Shown: positions 8,574 through 17,189, counted from the stretch's first letter. The stretch is 64,000 nucleotides of DNA from Sulfuritalea sp. (GCA_023229545.1 JALNZB010000001.1:1-64000), one strand, 5' to 3'. Numbers and translations: made by a program. Notes: generated from the sequence alone by a model not told the origin.

Positions 8574-9700
8574 CAGAACCGAACGTTGATATTCGCCATC
8601 AGGTTGTCGCGCTTCCCATGCGAACGCCCTGACTCCTGATTGTAAACAATACCACCCGTCATACTATTCTTGAGGGAGATGAAGTTAACTCCCAAAGACC
8701 ACAGCCACGCGCTCTTGCCAAGATCATCCGTGGCTGCCTGTGTTGCCGCGTCCGCCGAAGTCGAACGACCGTCGGTCGAATAAGACAAACCGAAGTAGGG
8801 CATCACGCCGTTCATCCAGTAACCCGCCTGGGCACCCAAGCGCCACTGGTCGAGTTTGTTCTTGGTGGCGGTGTTTGCCATAGTCGCGCCATTGGTTGTC
8901 AGGTCTCCGAACTTTTCCTCGCCATAGAGGTAGCTGCCCTTGCCGGTTACTTGCCAATTGCCGTACCAGTGCGTGTAGTTTAGGTTGGCGCCGTAGAAGA
9001 AACGCTTGGACGAACCCGCGAGGTTTCCGCTCGAACTCAGGTCGCTATCACCCCAGCCGATGGTGCCGTCGAGGGACAAGTCTTTGTTGATCGACCAGGC
9101 AAGGTACGGAGCTATCGTATAACCGCTTGTCGTGCTGGTGGTCTGTCCATTGGAGACACCGGCATTAATGGATTCGCCGGTACCGTTACCGCGATCAAAC
9201 GCCACCGATGCGCCAAACGCCAAAGTGGGAGACAAAAGATAATCGGCGCCCAGCACAACATTGGTGACATTTAGGTCCGATTTAATCTGTTTGTTGGCCA
9301 CGGTGCCACCATCGTATTTATTGTGGTCGTCTGAAAGAGCACCCCAGACGTTCCATTTGCTCGAAGCACTTCCAGCGGCGAGGCCGGAACTCTGTCCCGC
9401 ATCGGCCACGGTTCGACCGGGTGTCTGAAAAGCGGTGAATCGGGCGCTGGCGGCGTTGGAAATAGTCAGCATCTGCTGCACGGTAGTAATGCCGATTGAC
9501 TGGGAGGCACCGGCGGTGCTGCTGGTCGATCCAAAGCACTCAGGATGGTTTGTCTGATAGCTGGTGATACAAGTACCGGTACATGACCCGCTGGCAATTA
9601 AAGACTGTATCGAAGAACACGCCGACGACTGAGCAAACGCCGAACTACTGCCAATCGCCAGCACACCCGCCGCGAACACGAATCGAATCTGCTTGATCAT
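8573..9700 (-). CDS. Autotransporter-type beta-barrel outer-membrane protein
   Basis: 375 residues from the second of two adjacent ATGs, which has GGAGG at a suitable distance. A signal peptide ends near AFAQ. A short Ser/Thr/Ala region with paired Cys (SACSSIQ, GSCTGTC, HPECFG) follows, then about 260 residues of alternating strands ending in Phe (NINVRF), the pattern of an autotransporter or porin-like barrel. The passenger is too short for an enzyme, so the protein may act as an outer-membrane channel or anchor. It lies 42 bases downstream of the FecR-like gene. Confidence 0.75.
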   Translation of the reverse strand: MIKQIRFVFAAGVLAIGSSSAFAQSSACSSIQSLIASGSCTGTCITSYQTNHPECFGSTSSTAGASQSIGITTVQQMLTISNAASARFTAFQTPGRTVADAGQSSGLAAGSASSKWNVWGALSDDHNKYDGGTVANKQIKSDLNVTNVVLGADYLLSPTLAFGASVAFDRGNGTGESINAGVSNGQTTSTTSGYTIAPYLAWSINKDLSLDGTIGWGDSDLSSSGNLAGSSKRFFYGANLNYTHWYGNWQVTGKGSYLYGEEKFGDLTTNGATMANTATKNKLDQWRLGAQAGYWMNGVMPYFGLSYSTDGRSTSADAATQAATDDLGKSAWLWSLGVNFISLKNSMTGGIVYNQESGRSHGKRDNLMANINVRF

Positions 9701-9742
9701 CATAACCTCCCAGAGATAGTAACCCCACAAGATGCGACTATA

Positions 9743-10378
9743 CTATTTTTTGCTTTCGCGCGCACTCCTTACCGCCTTCCTGTAAAGCGAGATCAGCAGG
9801 CCCGCTTCGGGGTTCTTTGGGCCATCCTGCTGCAAGTCGCCCAGCACCCTCTCCACCCGGTCCAGTTCGCGCATTTCGAACAGGCCGGACAGCAGGTACG
9901 CCTCCGGCCCCAGATCGTTGGGCCCGGCCCGGCTCTTCAGGTCATGGTAGGTGTCTTCAAGCTTGATTATGGCGTCATGATTGGGTACCGCGCGTAACCG
10001 GGTCACCCCGCCACGGCCCTGGCCATCCAGTTCAGGCGTGCGGGCGATCTGCGTAACCATTACCATGGGCAGCGACTTTACTTCTGCCGCAGCCAGGCCG
10101 CTGGCCTTGCCTTCACGTCGAGTCATTTCCAGACGACCGGCTCCGGACCAGGTTTCGTGACGGCCATTGTCGAAATACAACAACTGCAACCGGGCATCTT
10201 TTTCCAGGCTGAGTTTGTCGCCTTCCTTGAGCTTGACGAAGGCTTCGACCGGCACCGGCGCAGCTTCGGCAAGTCTGGTTACCTTGCCTTGCACCGACAT
10301 CACCATGGCGACTTCAGCCGCTGCTGCCTGGCCGCATACCAGAATAATCAGACCAATGCGGAAATATTTGAATAACAT
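9743..10378 (-). CDS. Exported FecR-like protein with helical C-terminal part
   Basis: 211 residues from the ATG preceded by GAGGG. A signal peptide is followed by a FecR-like strand region (VMSVQGKVTRL, FVKLKEGDKLSLEKDARLQLLYFDNGRHETW). After about residue 120 come helices resembling tetratricopeptide-like pairs (EAYLLSGLFEMRELDRVERVL). Its ATG is eight bases after the cyclase stop. FecR-like and CHASE2 proteins are often neighbours, which suggests a periplasmic partner for the CHASE2 sensor. Confidence 0.7.
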   Translation of the reverse strand: MLFKYFRIGLIILVCGQAAAAEVAMVMSVQGKVTRLAEAAPVPVEAFVKLKEGDKLSLEKDARLQLLYFDNGRHETWSGAGRLEMTRREGKASGLAAAEVKSLPMVMVTQIARTPELDGQGRGGVTRLRAVPNHDAIIKLEDTYHDLKSRAGPNDLGPEAYLLSGLFEMRELDRVERVLGDLQQDGPKNPEAGLLISLYRKAVRSARESKK

Positions 10379-10385
10379 GGCACCC

Positions 10386-12290
10386 TCACGTAACAACGAT
10401 AATCTCGAACGCCTCCACCGGCGCGGCGCGGCCCTTGACCATCAAACAATGCAGGGCGCCCGTCTTGAGTTCGCCCCCAAACATGGAAACGGTATCACGA
10501 CTGGCCAGAATATGTGCGCCGGTTTCCTTGGTCTGGCCTTCGAGACGGGACGCGATATTGACCGTATCGCCAATCGCGGTGTATTCCATGCGCACCGAAG
10601 AACCGATGTTGCCGATCACCGCCTCGCCGCTATGCACGCCGATGCCGATGTCGAATTCGGGCAAATCGCGACCGGCAAAGCGCTGCTCGACCCAGGTACG
10701 AAATTCCACCGCGACGGCACGCAGAGCGACGGCTGCGCGCAGGGCGCGGCGGGCATGGTCGGGCTGGGCCAGCGGCGCGCCAAACTCGGCCATGATGGCG
10801 TCGCCGATGAACTTGTCGATGGTGGCGCCTTCCGCCAGCAGCACGGCGCAGGCGCGCTCAAAATAAGTGTTGAGCAGTTCCACCACTTCGCGCGCGGCAA
10901 GCTTTTCCGAAAACGTGGTGAAGTTGCGGATATCCGAAAACAGCACGCTGATTTGCCGTGCCTGACCGCCCAGCTCCGGCAACTCGGGCGACGCCAATAG
11001 CGCCGTCACCACCTGCGGCGATACATAACGACCGAACATCTGGCCGATGCGCTTGCGCTCCCGTTCTTCCCGCGTCAGTCGCAGCAAGGACAAGCAAACC
11101 AGCACTACCACCATGCCAGCCTGGAGGTGCGCGACCGGAAACAGCAGGTTCTGCTTGAACAGCAGATAAGCCGCGACCGCTGCTACCTGCATGGCGAGAA
11201 TTACCAGGACCACCGAGCGCCAGGCCGACAGCCACATGCCAAGCCATGCCAGCGCGCCCAGCACCATGGCGAACGCCGCCAGTCTCACCGTGGCGGGCGC
11301 TTCTTCGAGAAAATGCCCGGTCAGCAGCGTCTCGATGACGTTGGCTTGAATCTCGGGACCGGGCATCAGGATGTTGGCGCCGCCGATGCTGGTGGAGTAG
11401 GGCGTCGGATGCAGGTCGTTCATGCTGGCGTAGCCGGCGCCGATCACCACCACTTTGCCGGCGAGGGCGCGGACGTCCGGATCGTGTGCCGCATCCGGCG
11501 CCAGCAGCTTGCGGAAGGACAGCGCATGAAAACTGCCAGGCGGGCCGGCAAACGTGATCGGAACCGCGTGTTCCGCGCCGATTTCACGACCGCCGAAACG
11601 CCAGGCCCTGGCCTGGCTGTCCTGTCCTGTCGCCATTGTGGCGGCAAGCGTGCCGAAAGCCAGGCGCGGCAGACCTTCCTTGCGGGCGAATTCCCCATGC
11701 GCTTCGACCAGCGCAAAACGCCGCACCGCGCCGTCCGCATCGGACGGCAGATTGGCCAGCCCGACATGACCCTGCATATCCAGGTTGGGCAGGGCCAGCA
11801 GGTAATCCGGGCTGGGCAGAATGAAGTCGTTCACCGAATCGCCAGCGCCGACTCTGAAGCCGGCAAGCAGCACGCCGCCCTTGTTGATCTGCGCGCGGAA
11901 AGGCTGGTCGTAGTTGCGCGAGGCTTCGCGTCCCAGCAAACCCAGCTTCTCGATCCAGCGCTCGGGACTGCCGCTGAAAATGAAATCGATGGCGACCACC
12001 TTGACGCCAACCTCGCGCAGCGTGGCGACGGCCTTGGCGAAATGCGGCGTCCAGAACGCCAGCGGTTCATCCAGCCGTTCATTCAGCGTCGGATCGTCGA
12101 GCATCACCAGCGCCGTATGGCGCGGCGCTTCGCGCGGGCCGGCGAGGCGATGCCACAAGTCCGTGTAAAGATATTCGATGCGCGTTGCCGCGCCGCTGCG
12201 ATACAGGCCTTCGGCGGCAACGGTCGCCAGCAAGGCGGCGGCCAGCGCGATGATTCCCATATTGAGTCCGAGGCGACGCGCGAACATCAT
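10386..12290 (-). CDS. CHASE2-domain adenylate cyclase (class III)
   Basis: 634 residues. A first membrane helix (about 10-28) leads a periplasmic CHASE2 sensor (about 30-310, with DLWHRLAGP and VVAIDFIFSG). Three hydrophobic helices (about 318-400) and a cytoplasmic cyclase domain (about 440-620) follow. The catalytic domain retains FSDIRNFT (metal Asp), TIDKFIGDAIMAEFG (Lys for the adenine and second metal Asp) and YTAIGDTVNIASRLE, so cyclic AMP production is likely. The ATG lies two bases after the ilvA stop. One dispersed-repeat copy lies in the CHASE2 domain, encoding RVGAGDSV. Confidence 0.9.
   Translation of the reverse strand: MMFARRLGLNMGIIALAAALLATVAAEGLYRSGAATRIEYLYTDLWHRLAGPREAPRHTALVMLDDPTLNERLDEPLAFWTPHFAKAVATLREVGVKVVAIDFIFSGSPERWIEKLGLLGREASRNYDQPFRAQINKGGVLLAGFRVGAGDSVNDFILPSPDYLLALPNLDMQGHVGLANLPSDADGAVRRFALVEAHGEFARKEGLPRLAFGTLAATMATGQDSQARAWRFGGREIGAEHAVPITFAGPPGSFHALSFRKLLAPDAAHDPDVRALAGKVVVIGAGYASMNDLHPTPYSTSIGGANILMPGPEIQANVIETLLTGHFLEEAPATVRLAAFAMVLGALAWLGMWLSAWRSVVLVILAMQVAAVAAYLLFKQNLLFPVAHLQAGMVVVLVCLSLLRLTREERERKRIGQMFGRYVSPQVVTALLASPELPELGGQARQISVLFSDIRNFTTFSEKLAAREVVELLNTYFERACAVLLAEGATIDKFIGDAIMAEFGAPLAQPDHARRALRAAVALRAVAVEFRTWVEQRFAGRDLPEFDIGIGVHSGEAVIGNIGSSVRMEYTAIGDTVNIASRLEGQTKETGAHILASRDTVSMFGGELKTGALHCLMVKGRAAPVEAFEIIVVT
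11839..11860 (+). repeat. Dispersed repeat copy inside the CHASE2 cyclase
   Basis: TCGCCAGCGCCGACTCTGAA. The coding strand reads FRVGAGDSV, another translation frame than in arsC or ntrY. The flank resembles the copy at 45641. Confidence 0.6.
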
Positions 12291-12292
12291 GG

Positions 12293-13810
12293 CTACCCCA
12301 AAAACAACCGGTAAGCGGGGTTCCTGGACTCATCCCAGAACCGGTAACCCAGGCTCTTGAGAAAGGCGCGAAAATCCTTCATCTCCTTCGGCGGCACCTC
12401 CATGCCGACCAGCACGCGACCCGTATCCGCGCCGTGGTTGCGGTAATGGAACAGGCTGATGTTCCATCCGGCGCTCATCTTGTCGAGGAAATGCATCAGC
12501 GCGCCGGGACGTTCGGGAAACTCGAAGCGGTAGATCAGTTCGTTCGCATGTGCGTCACTGAGTTGCGCCGTGTGGCCGCCGACCATGTGGCGGATGTGCA
12601 GCTTGGCCATTTCGTCGTCGGTCAGGTCCAGCGCCGGATAGCCGTGCTTCTCCAGTTGCCGCACCAGCCTGGTCGCTTCGCCGCGATTGGCGACCTGCAT
12701 GCCGACGAATACATGCGCCTCGCCGACGTCGTGGAAGCGGTAATTGAACTCGGTGATGTTGCGCGAGCCGATCAACGCGACGAATTTCCTGTAGCTGCCG
12801 GGTTGTTCCGGCAGCGTCACGGCCAGCACGGCTTCCCGCTGTTCGCCGACTTCGGCGCGTTCGGCGACAAAGCGCAGCCGGTCGAAATTCATGTTGGCGC
12901 CGGAGGCCACCGCCACCAATGTCTTGCCCTGCACGCCGTGCTTGTGCGTCCATGTCTTGGCGCCGGCGATGGCCAGCGCACCGGCCGGTTCGAGAATCGA
13001 GCGCGTGTCCTCGAACACATCCTTGATCGCGGCGCAGATGGCGTCGGTATCCACCAGTACCATTTCATCGACATATTCGCGGCACAGGCGAAAAGTCTCG
13101 GCGCCGACGTATTTCACCGCCGCGCCATCGGCAAACAGGCCGACCTTTTCCAGGCGAATGCGCTTGCCCGCCGCCAGCGAACGGGCCATGGCATCGGCAT
13201 CGGCCGCCTCGACGCCGATGATTTTGGTCTGCGGCCGCAAGCGCTTGATGTAGGCCGCCACGCCGGAGATCAAACCGCCGCCGCCGACGGCGCAGAACAC
13301 CGCCTCGATCGGCTCGGGATGCTGGCGCAGAATCTCCATGCCGATGGTGCCCTGTCCGGCGATCACGTCCGGATCGTCGAAAGGATGGACAAAGTTGAGC
13401 TTCTGCTTTCTCTCCAGTTCCAGCGCGCAGGTGTAGGCGGCGTCATACGACTCGCCCGCCAGCACCACCTCGCCGCCACGCTTCTTTACCGCGTCGATCT
13501 TGATTTGCGGCGTGGTGGTCGGCATCACGATCACGGCGCGAATGCCGAGCTTCTGCGCCGCCAGCGCCACGCCCTGGGCATGATTGCCGGCCGAGGCGCA
13601 GATCACGCCACGCTTGCGTTGCGCCGGCGTCAGATGAATGATCTTGTTGTAGGCGCCGCGCAACTTGAAGCTGAATACCGGTTGCATGTCCTCGCGCTTG
13701 AGGAAAACGCGGTTGCCGTTACGCGCCGAGAGATTCGACGCGAGTTCCAGCGGCGTTTCGATGGCAACATCATAGACGCGGGCGTTGAGAATCTTTTCGA
13801 GATAATCCAT
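12293..13810 (-). CDS. ilvA: Biosynthetic threonine ammonia-lyase
   Basis: 505 residues, the length of the biosynthetic form. The fold-type II PLP domain carries FSFKLRGAYNK (Schiff-base Lys about 49), the SAGNHAQGVA loop and GGGGLISG for phosphate binding. Two ACT-like regulatory repeats fill residues about 330-505 (VTLPEQPGSYRKF, RFEFPERPGALMHFL). It converts threonine to 2-oxobutanoate for isoleucine synthesis and is usually inhibited by isoleucine. It is followed directly by the CHASE2 cyclase, so its promoter may also serve the downstream run, although no functional link is known. Confidence 0.95.
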   Translation of the reverse strand: MDYLEKILNARVYDVAIETPLELASNLSARNGNRVFLKREDMQPVFSFKLRGAYNKIIHLTPAQRKRGVICASAGNHAQGVALAAQKLGIRAVIVMPTTTPQIKIDAVKKRGGEVVLAGESYDAAYTCALELERKQKLNFVHPFDDPDVIAGQGTIGMEILRQHPEPIEAVFCAVGGGGLISGVAAYIKRLRPQTKIIGVEAADADAMARSLAAGKRIRLEKVGLFADGAAVKYVGAETFRLCREYVDEMVLVDTDAICAAIKDVFEDTRSILEPAGALAIAGAKTWTHKHGVQGKTLVAVASGANMNFDRLRFVAERAEVGEQREAVLAVTLPEQPGSYRKFVALIGSRNITEFNYRFHDVGEAHVFVGMQVANRGEATRLVRQLEKHGYPALDLTDDEMAKLHIRHMVGGHTAQLSDAHANELIYRFEFPERPGALMHFLDKMSAGWNISLFHYRNHGADTGRVLVGMEVPPKEMKDFRAFLKSLGYRFWDESRNPAYRLFLG

Positions 13811-13877
13811 GACGGTGGAGCGGAGGATTCAACCAGCGCAAAGGGTAACACGCGACGCCGACTCCGCTTTCGTCGGG

Positions 13878-13900
13878 AAAGTCGGCGCTGGCGGCACGGC
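13878..13900 (-). repeat. Dispersed repeat copy, intergenic (upstream of ilvA)
   Basis: AAAGTCGGCGCTGGCGGCAC then GGC. It lies between the ilvA start and the end of the neighbouring small secreted protein gene, with no open frame needing it. Confidence 0.85.
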
Positions 13901-13962
13901 GCCGGAAAAGCGATACCCGGTCGCGACGAGGCGATCGGGTATCGTTGTCGCCCGCCCGGAAA

Positions 13963-14358
13963 CTACTTGATAAGGCCGCGAGCCTTCATGACATCACAGC
14001 CATTCTGGCCCGGCGCCGGCAGCGTCACGCCCTTCTCCTTGGCGCGGGCTTCCATGGCCTGGTGATGCTCGCCCTGCAGCGTCTTGCACTCGTCATAGGT
14101 TGTGGCGGCGTGCATTTTGGCTTGATTGGCGGTGCGCTCCTCTGCCGTCATCAGCGTCCAGCCGGGAGTGTTGGTTTTGTTCCAGGCGAAACGCGCGGCC
14201 TTTCCGCGCCCGCCCGCCGCAGGTCCCGCGCCCGCGCCCGGTCCCATGCCGGCGCCCGGCCCCATGCCTGGCCCGGCGCCCTGAACGGGCTGGGCAACAA
14301 CAGGAACGGCCAGCGCCGCACCAAGAAATGCAACAACTGCAATGTGCGTGATTTTCAT
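13963..14358 (-). CDS. Small secreted Gly/Pro-rich protein
   Basis: 131 residues with a clear signal peptide (VAVVAFLGAALAVPVVAQ). A PGMGPGAG repeat stretch (about 28-48) comes next. The C-terminal part, LMTAEERTANQAKMHAATT and EHHQAMEARAKEKGVTLP, resembles part of the protein at 16881-17189 (MSHEEREAYRAKMQATRS, SHQAEMQQRARAAG). Two Cys are present (DECKTLQ, NGCDVM). It is periplasmic by prediction and the function is unknown. Confidence 0.75.
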   Translation of the reverse strand: MKITHIAVVAFLGAALAVPVVAQPVQGAGPGMGPGAGMGPGAGAGPAAGGRGKAARFAWNKTNTPGWTLMTAEERTANQAKMHAATTYDECKTLQGEHHQAMEARAKEKGVTLPAPGQNGCDVMKARGLIK

Positions 14359-14528
14359 GATCGACTCCTTCAGTGGTTAAGAAACATCCGGCAATGCGCC
14401 GGCAAATTTCGGCAAACGCAGACTTGCGTTACGCGCTTGCCGGGAACAGGCGGGGTTTGGTAAAGCGGGCCGGTGCGACACATGACGGGCGACACCGGGA
14501 CAGCTCATCAATCTGGTCTGGTTTCGGA

Positions 14529-14648
14529 TCACTTTCCCTCCGCCAGCCATTGCGGGTAGTACCAGTCCGCCGCGTCATCCGCCGGAGGTGCGGCAAGGGC
14601 CGGGCCGGATGCAAGGACAACCAAAGCAAGCGCTGCGAGTAGTTTCAT
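14529..14648 (-). CDS. 39-residue exported peptide
   Basis: The minus strand has ATG at 14648 with GGAG eight bases upstream, and TGA at 14529. The translation begins MKLLAALALVVLASGPALAA, a textbook signal peptide with an AxA cleavage site. It is followed by only about 19 residues ending DWYYPQWLAEGK, so the mature peptide would be short, acidic and aromatic. It lies between the Gly/Pro-rich secreted protein and the DUF2798 gene, on the same strand as both. Real coding is likely because of the signal peptide and ribosome site; the role is unknown. Confidence 0.6.
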   Translation of the reverse strand: MKLLAALALVVLASGPALAAPPADDAADWYYPQWLAEGK

Positions 14649-14707
14649 TTTGTTCTCCGTTCCCTGGATGGTTAATGCAAATCTGTGCGAAAGACTTGTC
14701 GCGTGCG

Positions 14708-14730
14708 AAAGTCGGCGCTGGCGGGACGGC
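14708..14730 (-). repeat. Dispersed repeat copy, intergenic
   Basis: GAAAGTCGGCGCTGGCGGGA then CGGCGGG. It is one of the two best-conserved copies, between the 39-residue peptide gene and the DUF2798 gene. Confidence 0.88.
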
Positions 14731-14751
14731 GGGACGGCGCGACGCGCGGCA

Positions 14752-14982
14752 TTACGCCGGCATGCCGAGCAGCTTCCCGGTCAACTTGCGCGCCACGGGC
14801 GCCAGAAAGAAGATCACCGGCACGCCGACTGCGTAGGCGACCACGAATGCCTTCCCCCAGCGGGCGAGAAAGTCAGGCGCAAAGCCGACATTCACCGCAG
14901 TGATGACAAAGGTCATCAGCGAAATCATCAGCAAGCCCATGACAAAGGAAAAGACGAGGTGGAACTTTTTTTGCGGGTGCAT
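14752..14982 (-). CDS. DUF2798 two-helix membrane protein
   Basis: 76 residues with two hydrophobic helices (about 8-32 and 43-65) and the family pattern FVMGLLMISLMTFVITAVN ... GKAFVVAYAVGVPVIFFLAP. DUF2798 proteins are small inner-membrane proteins of unknown role. It stands alone between the 39-residue peptide and the FmdE-like gene. Confidence 0.8.
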   Translation of the reverse strand: MHPQKKFHLVFSFVMGLLMISLMTFVITAVNVGFAPDFLARWGKAFVVAYAVGVPVIFFLAPVARKLTGKLLGMPA

Positions 14983-15116
14983 GGTTACGCTCCGGTGCCG
15001 AGGACCTTGATGTTCAACATTGGCATGATTCCCGTTCGATGAATGGATGCCCGGTCAGACTATGCCAAGGAAGACGAATCAGGGCGCAAAAGGATGCAGT
15101 TGGCCGCAAAGCGGCT

Positions 15117-15719
15117 TCACCTGTCATAGCCGGAGCAGGGGATGCAGACATGCTTGTCACCCACCACGCGCAGATAGGCCCGCGCCGTAAGCTCGTGGCA
15201 GGCGGCGCAAGGCACGAAGCCCATGGTCTCCGGCATCCAGTCGCGTTCGAACTTGAATTCGCTTTCGATGATCAGCACATCGGATTCGGGCGCGTCCCAG
15301 ACCAGGTTCACCAGTTCCATCTGCTCGCTCTCTGGAATTTCGTCGGGTTCGATGCCTTGGCCGCGCTTGGTCATGAAAGCGGATTCGGCGATCCGCTTTT
15401 GCAGCGTCGGCCGGTAGCTGATGCGTAGCGCCCGGTTGGTCTTTTTCTCGATCACGGTCACCGCCAGCTTGCCCAGCGGCTGCCTGCTCATGTTGCCCTT
15501 ACCCAGGGTGCAGCCGGTGGCGTATTGGATACCGTCGGCAAAGCACATGCCGCCGTGGTCCTCGCCGATCTCCAGCACGGCGTGCAACTGTCCGCCGCCT
15601 GAGCGCCTGACGCCCAGCTCGCGCAGGGCGGCGAGACCGGCGCGCACCCCGGTGACGCTGGCCCAGCAGCGATGGCCGTGAAATTCGAGGGCTTTTTGCA
15701 GGATGTCCTTGTCGCTCAT
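15117..15719 (-). CDS. FmdE-family protein with C-terminal zinc ribbon
   Basis: 200 residues. The N-terminal FmdE domain begins LEFHGHRCWASVTGVRAGL and has GEDHGGMCFADGIQYATGCTLGKGN, the His/Cys-rich core of the family named after formylmethanofuran dehydrogenase subunit E. The C-terminus has CAACHELT and CIPCSG, a two-CxxC zinc ribbon. In bacteria such proteins accompany molybdenum/tungsten enzymes or respiratory clusters, but the exact role is not established. The ATG has GGGAGC upstream and the gene lies 34 bases after the TauE/SafE stop, so the pair is probably cotranscribed. Confidence 0.85.
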   Translation of the reverse strand: MSDKDILQKALEFHGHRCWASVTGVRAGLAALRELGVRRSGGGQLHAVLEIGEDHGGMCFADGIQYATGCTLGKGNMSRQPLGKLAVTVIEKKTNRALRISYRPTLQKRIAESAFMTKRGQGIEPDEIPESEQMELVNLVWDAPESDVLIIESEFKFERDWMPETMGFVPCAACHELTARAYLRVVGDKHVCIPCSGYDR

Positions 15720-15753
15720 GATGCCGCTCCCTGGAAAATGAAAATACGCGGGT

Positions 15754-16512
15754 TCAACCGCCGCGTGTCGCGTCGAACAGCAATTTGATGGCGATCACAA
15801 CCAGCACTGCGGCATAGATACGTTTGACCTGCGGCGTCCTGGCTTTCTCGGTCAGGTAGTACGCCCCGAACTGCGAGCCGAGCAGGACCGCCGCCGCGCC
15901 GATCACGGCAAGCTGCCAGGGTATTCGCCCCTCGGCGGCGTGGCCGAGAAATCCGGAAAACGAGGAGAAGGTGACGACATAGGCGGTGGTAGCCGCAGCC
16001 ATCTTGGTCGGGTAGCCCATGGCCATCAACAGCGGGGCAATGACAAAGCCGCCGCCGATGCCGAGCAGACCTCCGAGAAAGCCGATCGCGGCGCCCGCCA
16101 CGCCGCCCAGCAGCCAGCGCTGGTGCAGTGCCATCATCACCATGGGTTCGTCGCGTGATGCGGTGATCGCCATGCGCCAGGCGGCGGCGATGACGGCGCC
16201 GGCAAACAGCAGCAGCAACTGTTGCGTCGGTACCTGCGGCATCATCCAGGCGCCCAGTGGCGCCGCCAGCGTGGCGGCGATCCCCATCGGCAGCGCGCCG
16301 CCCCAATCCACCAGTCGGGCGCGGGCGAAGGGGATCAGTGCCAGCAGCGTATTCAGCCCGTTGAGCAACAGACCAAGGGGAATCGCCACCGTCTTCAGAT
16401 CGTAGCCGGCCCATTTGATCAGGGGCACGTAGACCATGCCCCCGCCCAAGCCCAGCATCGCAAAGAGAAACGAGGCGGCAAGGATAATGCCGAAGACAAT
16501 GGCGTCGGTCAT
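15754..16512 (-). CDS. TauE/SafE-family sulfite/anion exporter
   Basis: 252 residues with about eight hydrophobic helices in two repeats, each with the Gly-rich signature (LGLGGGMVYVPLI near residue 22, LGGLLGIGGGFVIAPLL near 150). Family members move sulfite, sulfonates or related anions across the inner membrane. It lies between cytochrome c genes and the FmdE-like gene, which fits sulfur-compound metabolism but does not prove it. Confidence 0.88.
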   Translation of the reverse strand: MTDAIVFGIILAASFLFAMLGLGGGMVYVPLIKWAGYDLKTVAIPLGLLLNGLNTLLALIPFARARLVDWGGALPMGIAATLAAPLGAWMMPQVPTQQLLLLFAGAVIAAAWRMAITASRDEPMVMMALHQRWLLGGVAGAAIGFLGGLLGIGGGFVIAPLLMAMGYPTKMAAATTAYVVTFSSFSGFLGHAAEGRIPWQLAVIGAAAVLLGSQFGAYYLTEKARTPQVKRIYAAVLVVIAIKLLFDATRGG

Positions 16513-16599
16513 GATCTGCGAAACGCACTATCGCCGATGGCCGCCATCAGCCCAGGGTCTGACACGACATGGATCAGCGATGGCCGCACACGGGCATGC

Positions 16600-16884
16600 T
16601 CAGAACTTGTAGAAATCCCGGTTGAGGTAGGCCGTCATGTCATCCACATCCTGCTCGGACATGGCCGGCGCGTAGTAATCGCCCCAGCGCACCACGTCGC
16701 GGCGCAAGGCATCCAGGGACTTGATCTTGCGCGTCGGCGAGGTGTAGAGCTCCGTGCCGTGGCAGTTGAGGCAGACCTTATGCACCTCCATGCCGCGAAC
16801 AGGATCGCCCTTGGGCGCGTCGGCGCACCCGGCAAGCAGCAAAACTCCCGTCATGACGCCAATCAGTCGATTGCGCGAGTTCAT
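16600..16884 (-). CDS. Small periplasmic or lipid-anchored cytochrome c
   Basis: 94 residues from the ATG that overlaps the stop of the upstream gene (ATGA). A lipoprotein-like signal (GVLLLAGC) is followed by one haem motif, CLNCH (about 39-43). A conserved AMSEQDVDDMTAYL end supplies the distal Met. It is an electron carrier whose partners cannot be named. It is translationally coupled to the small secreted protein at 16881-17189 and near another cytochrome c at 17250. Confidence 0.85.
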   Translation of the reverse strand: MNSRNRLIGVMTGVLLLAGCADAPKGDPVRGMEVHKVCLNCHGTELYTSPTRKIKSLDALRRDVVRWGDYYAPAMSEQDVDDMTAYLNRDFYKF

Positions 16885-17189
16885 TTTGCCTGCCCTCCGC
16901 CTTGTCCTCTTGCGGGTTGAGCACGCGGCTCGCATTGTCCCGCGAGCCCTGCGGCGCGGGCGCGCTGCTGCATCTCGGCCTGGTGCGAGGCGCGCAGCGC
17001 CGCCTTTTCATCGGCGGAGCGCGTCGCCTGCATTTTTGCGCGATAGGCTTCGCGCTCTTCGTGGCTCATTTGCCCGGCGCAGTAGATCAACTCGCGCTGA
17101 ACCGGGTTTGCCGGCGCCGGTTGCGCGAAGGCTGGCGACGCCATTGTCAGCAGAACGAGCGGCAGCAGTCGGATTGCATGTGGCTTCAT
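16881..17189 (-). CDS. Small secreted protein coupled to cytochrome c
   Basis: 102 residues. The signal peptide ends near AFAQ. The mature part holds a charged helical stretch (MSHEEREAYRAKMQATRS ... SHQAEMQQRARAAG) and two Cys (IYCAGQ, GQCEPR). The helix resembles that of the secreted protein at 13963-14358. The stop overlaps the start of the cytochrome gene, so the two are probably produced together. The function is unknown. Confidence 0.75.
   Translation of the reverse strand: MKPHAIRLLPLVLLTMASPAFAQPAPANPVQRELIYCAGQMSHEEREAYRAKMQATRSADEKAALRASHQAEMQQRARAAGLAGQCEPRAQPARGQGGGQAK

Noticed and set aside
12434..14065. A 543-codon frame opposite ilvA
   Set aside because: Antisense to a fully conserved threonine deaminase; the His/Gly/Asp-rich product is typical of shadow frames.
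14429..14629. A 66-codon frame overlapping the 39-residue peptide
   Set aside because: Arg/Pro-rich in a different frame and no signal peptide or ribosome site; the shorter frame is much more convincing.
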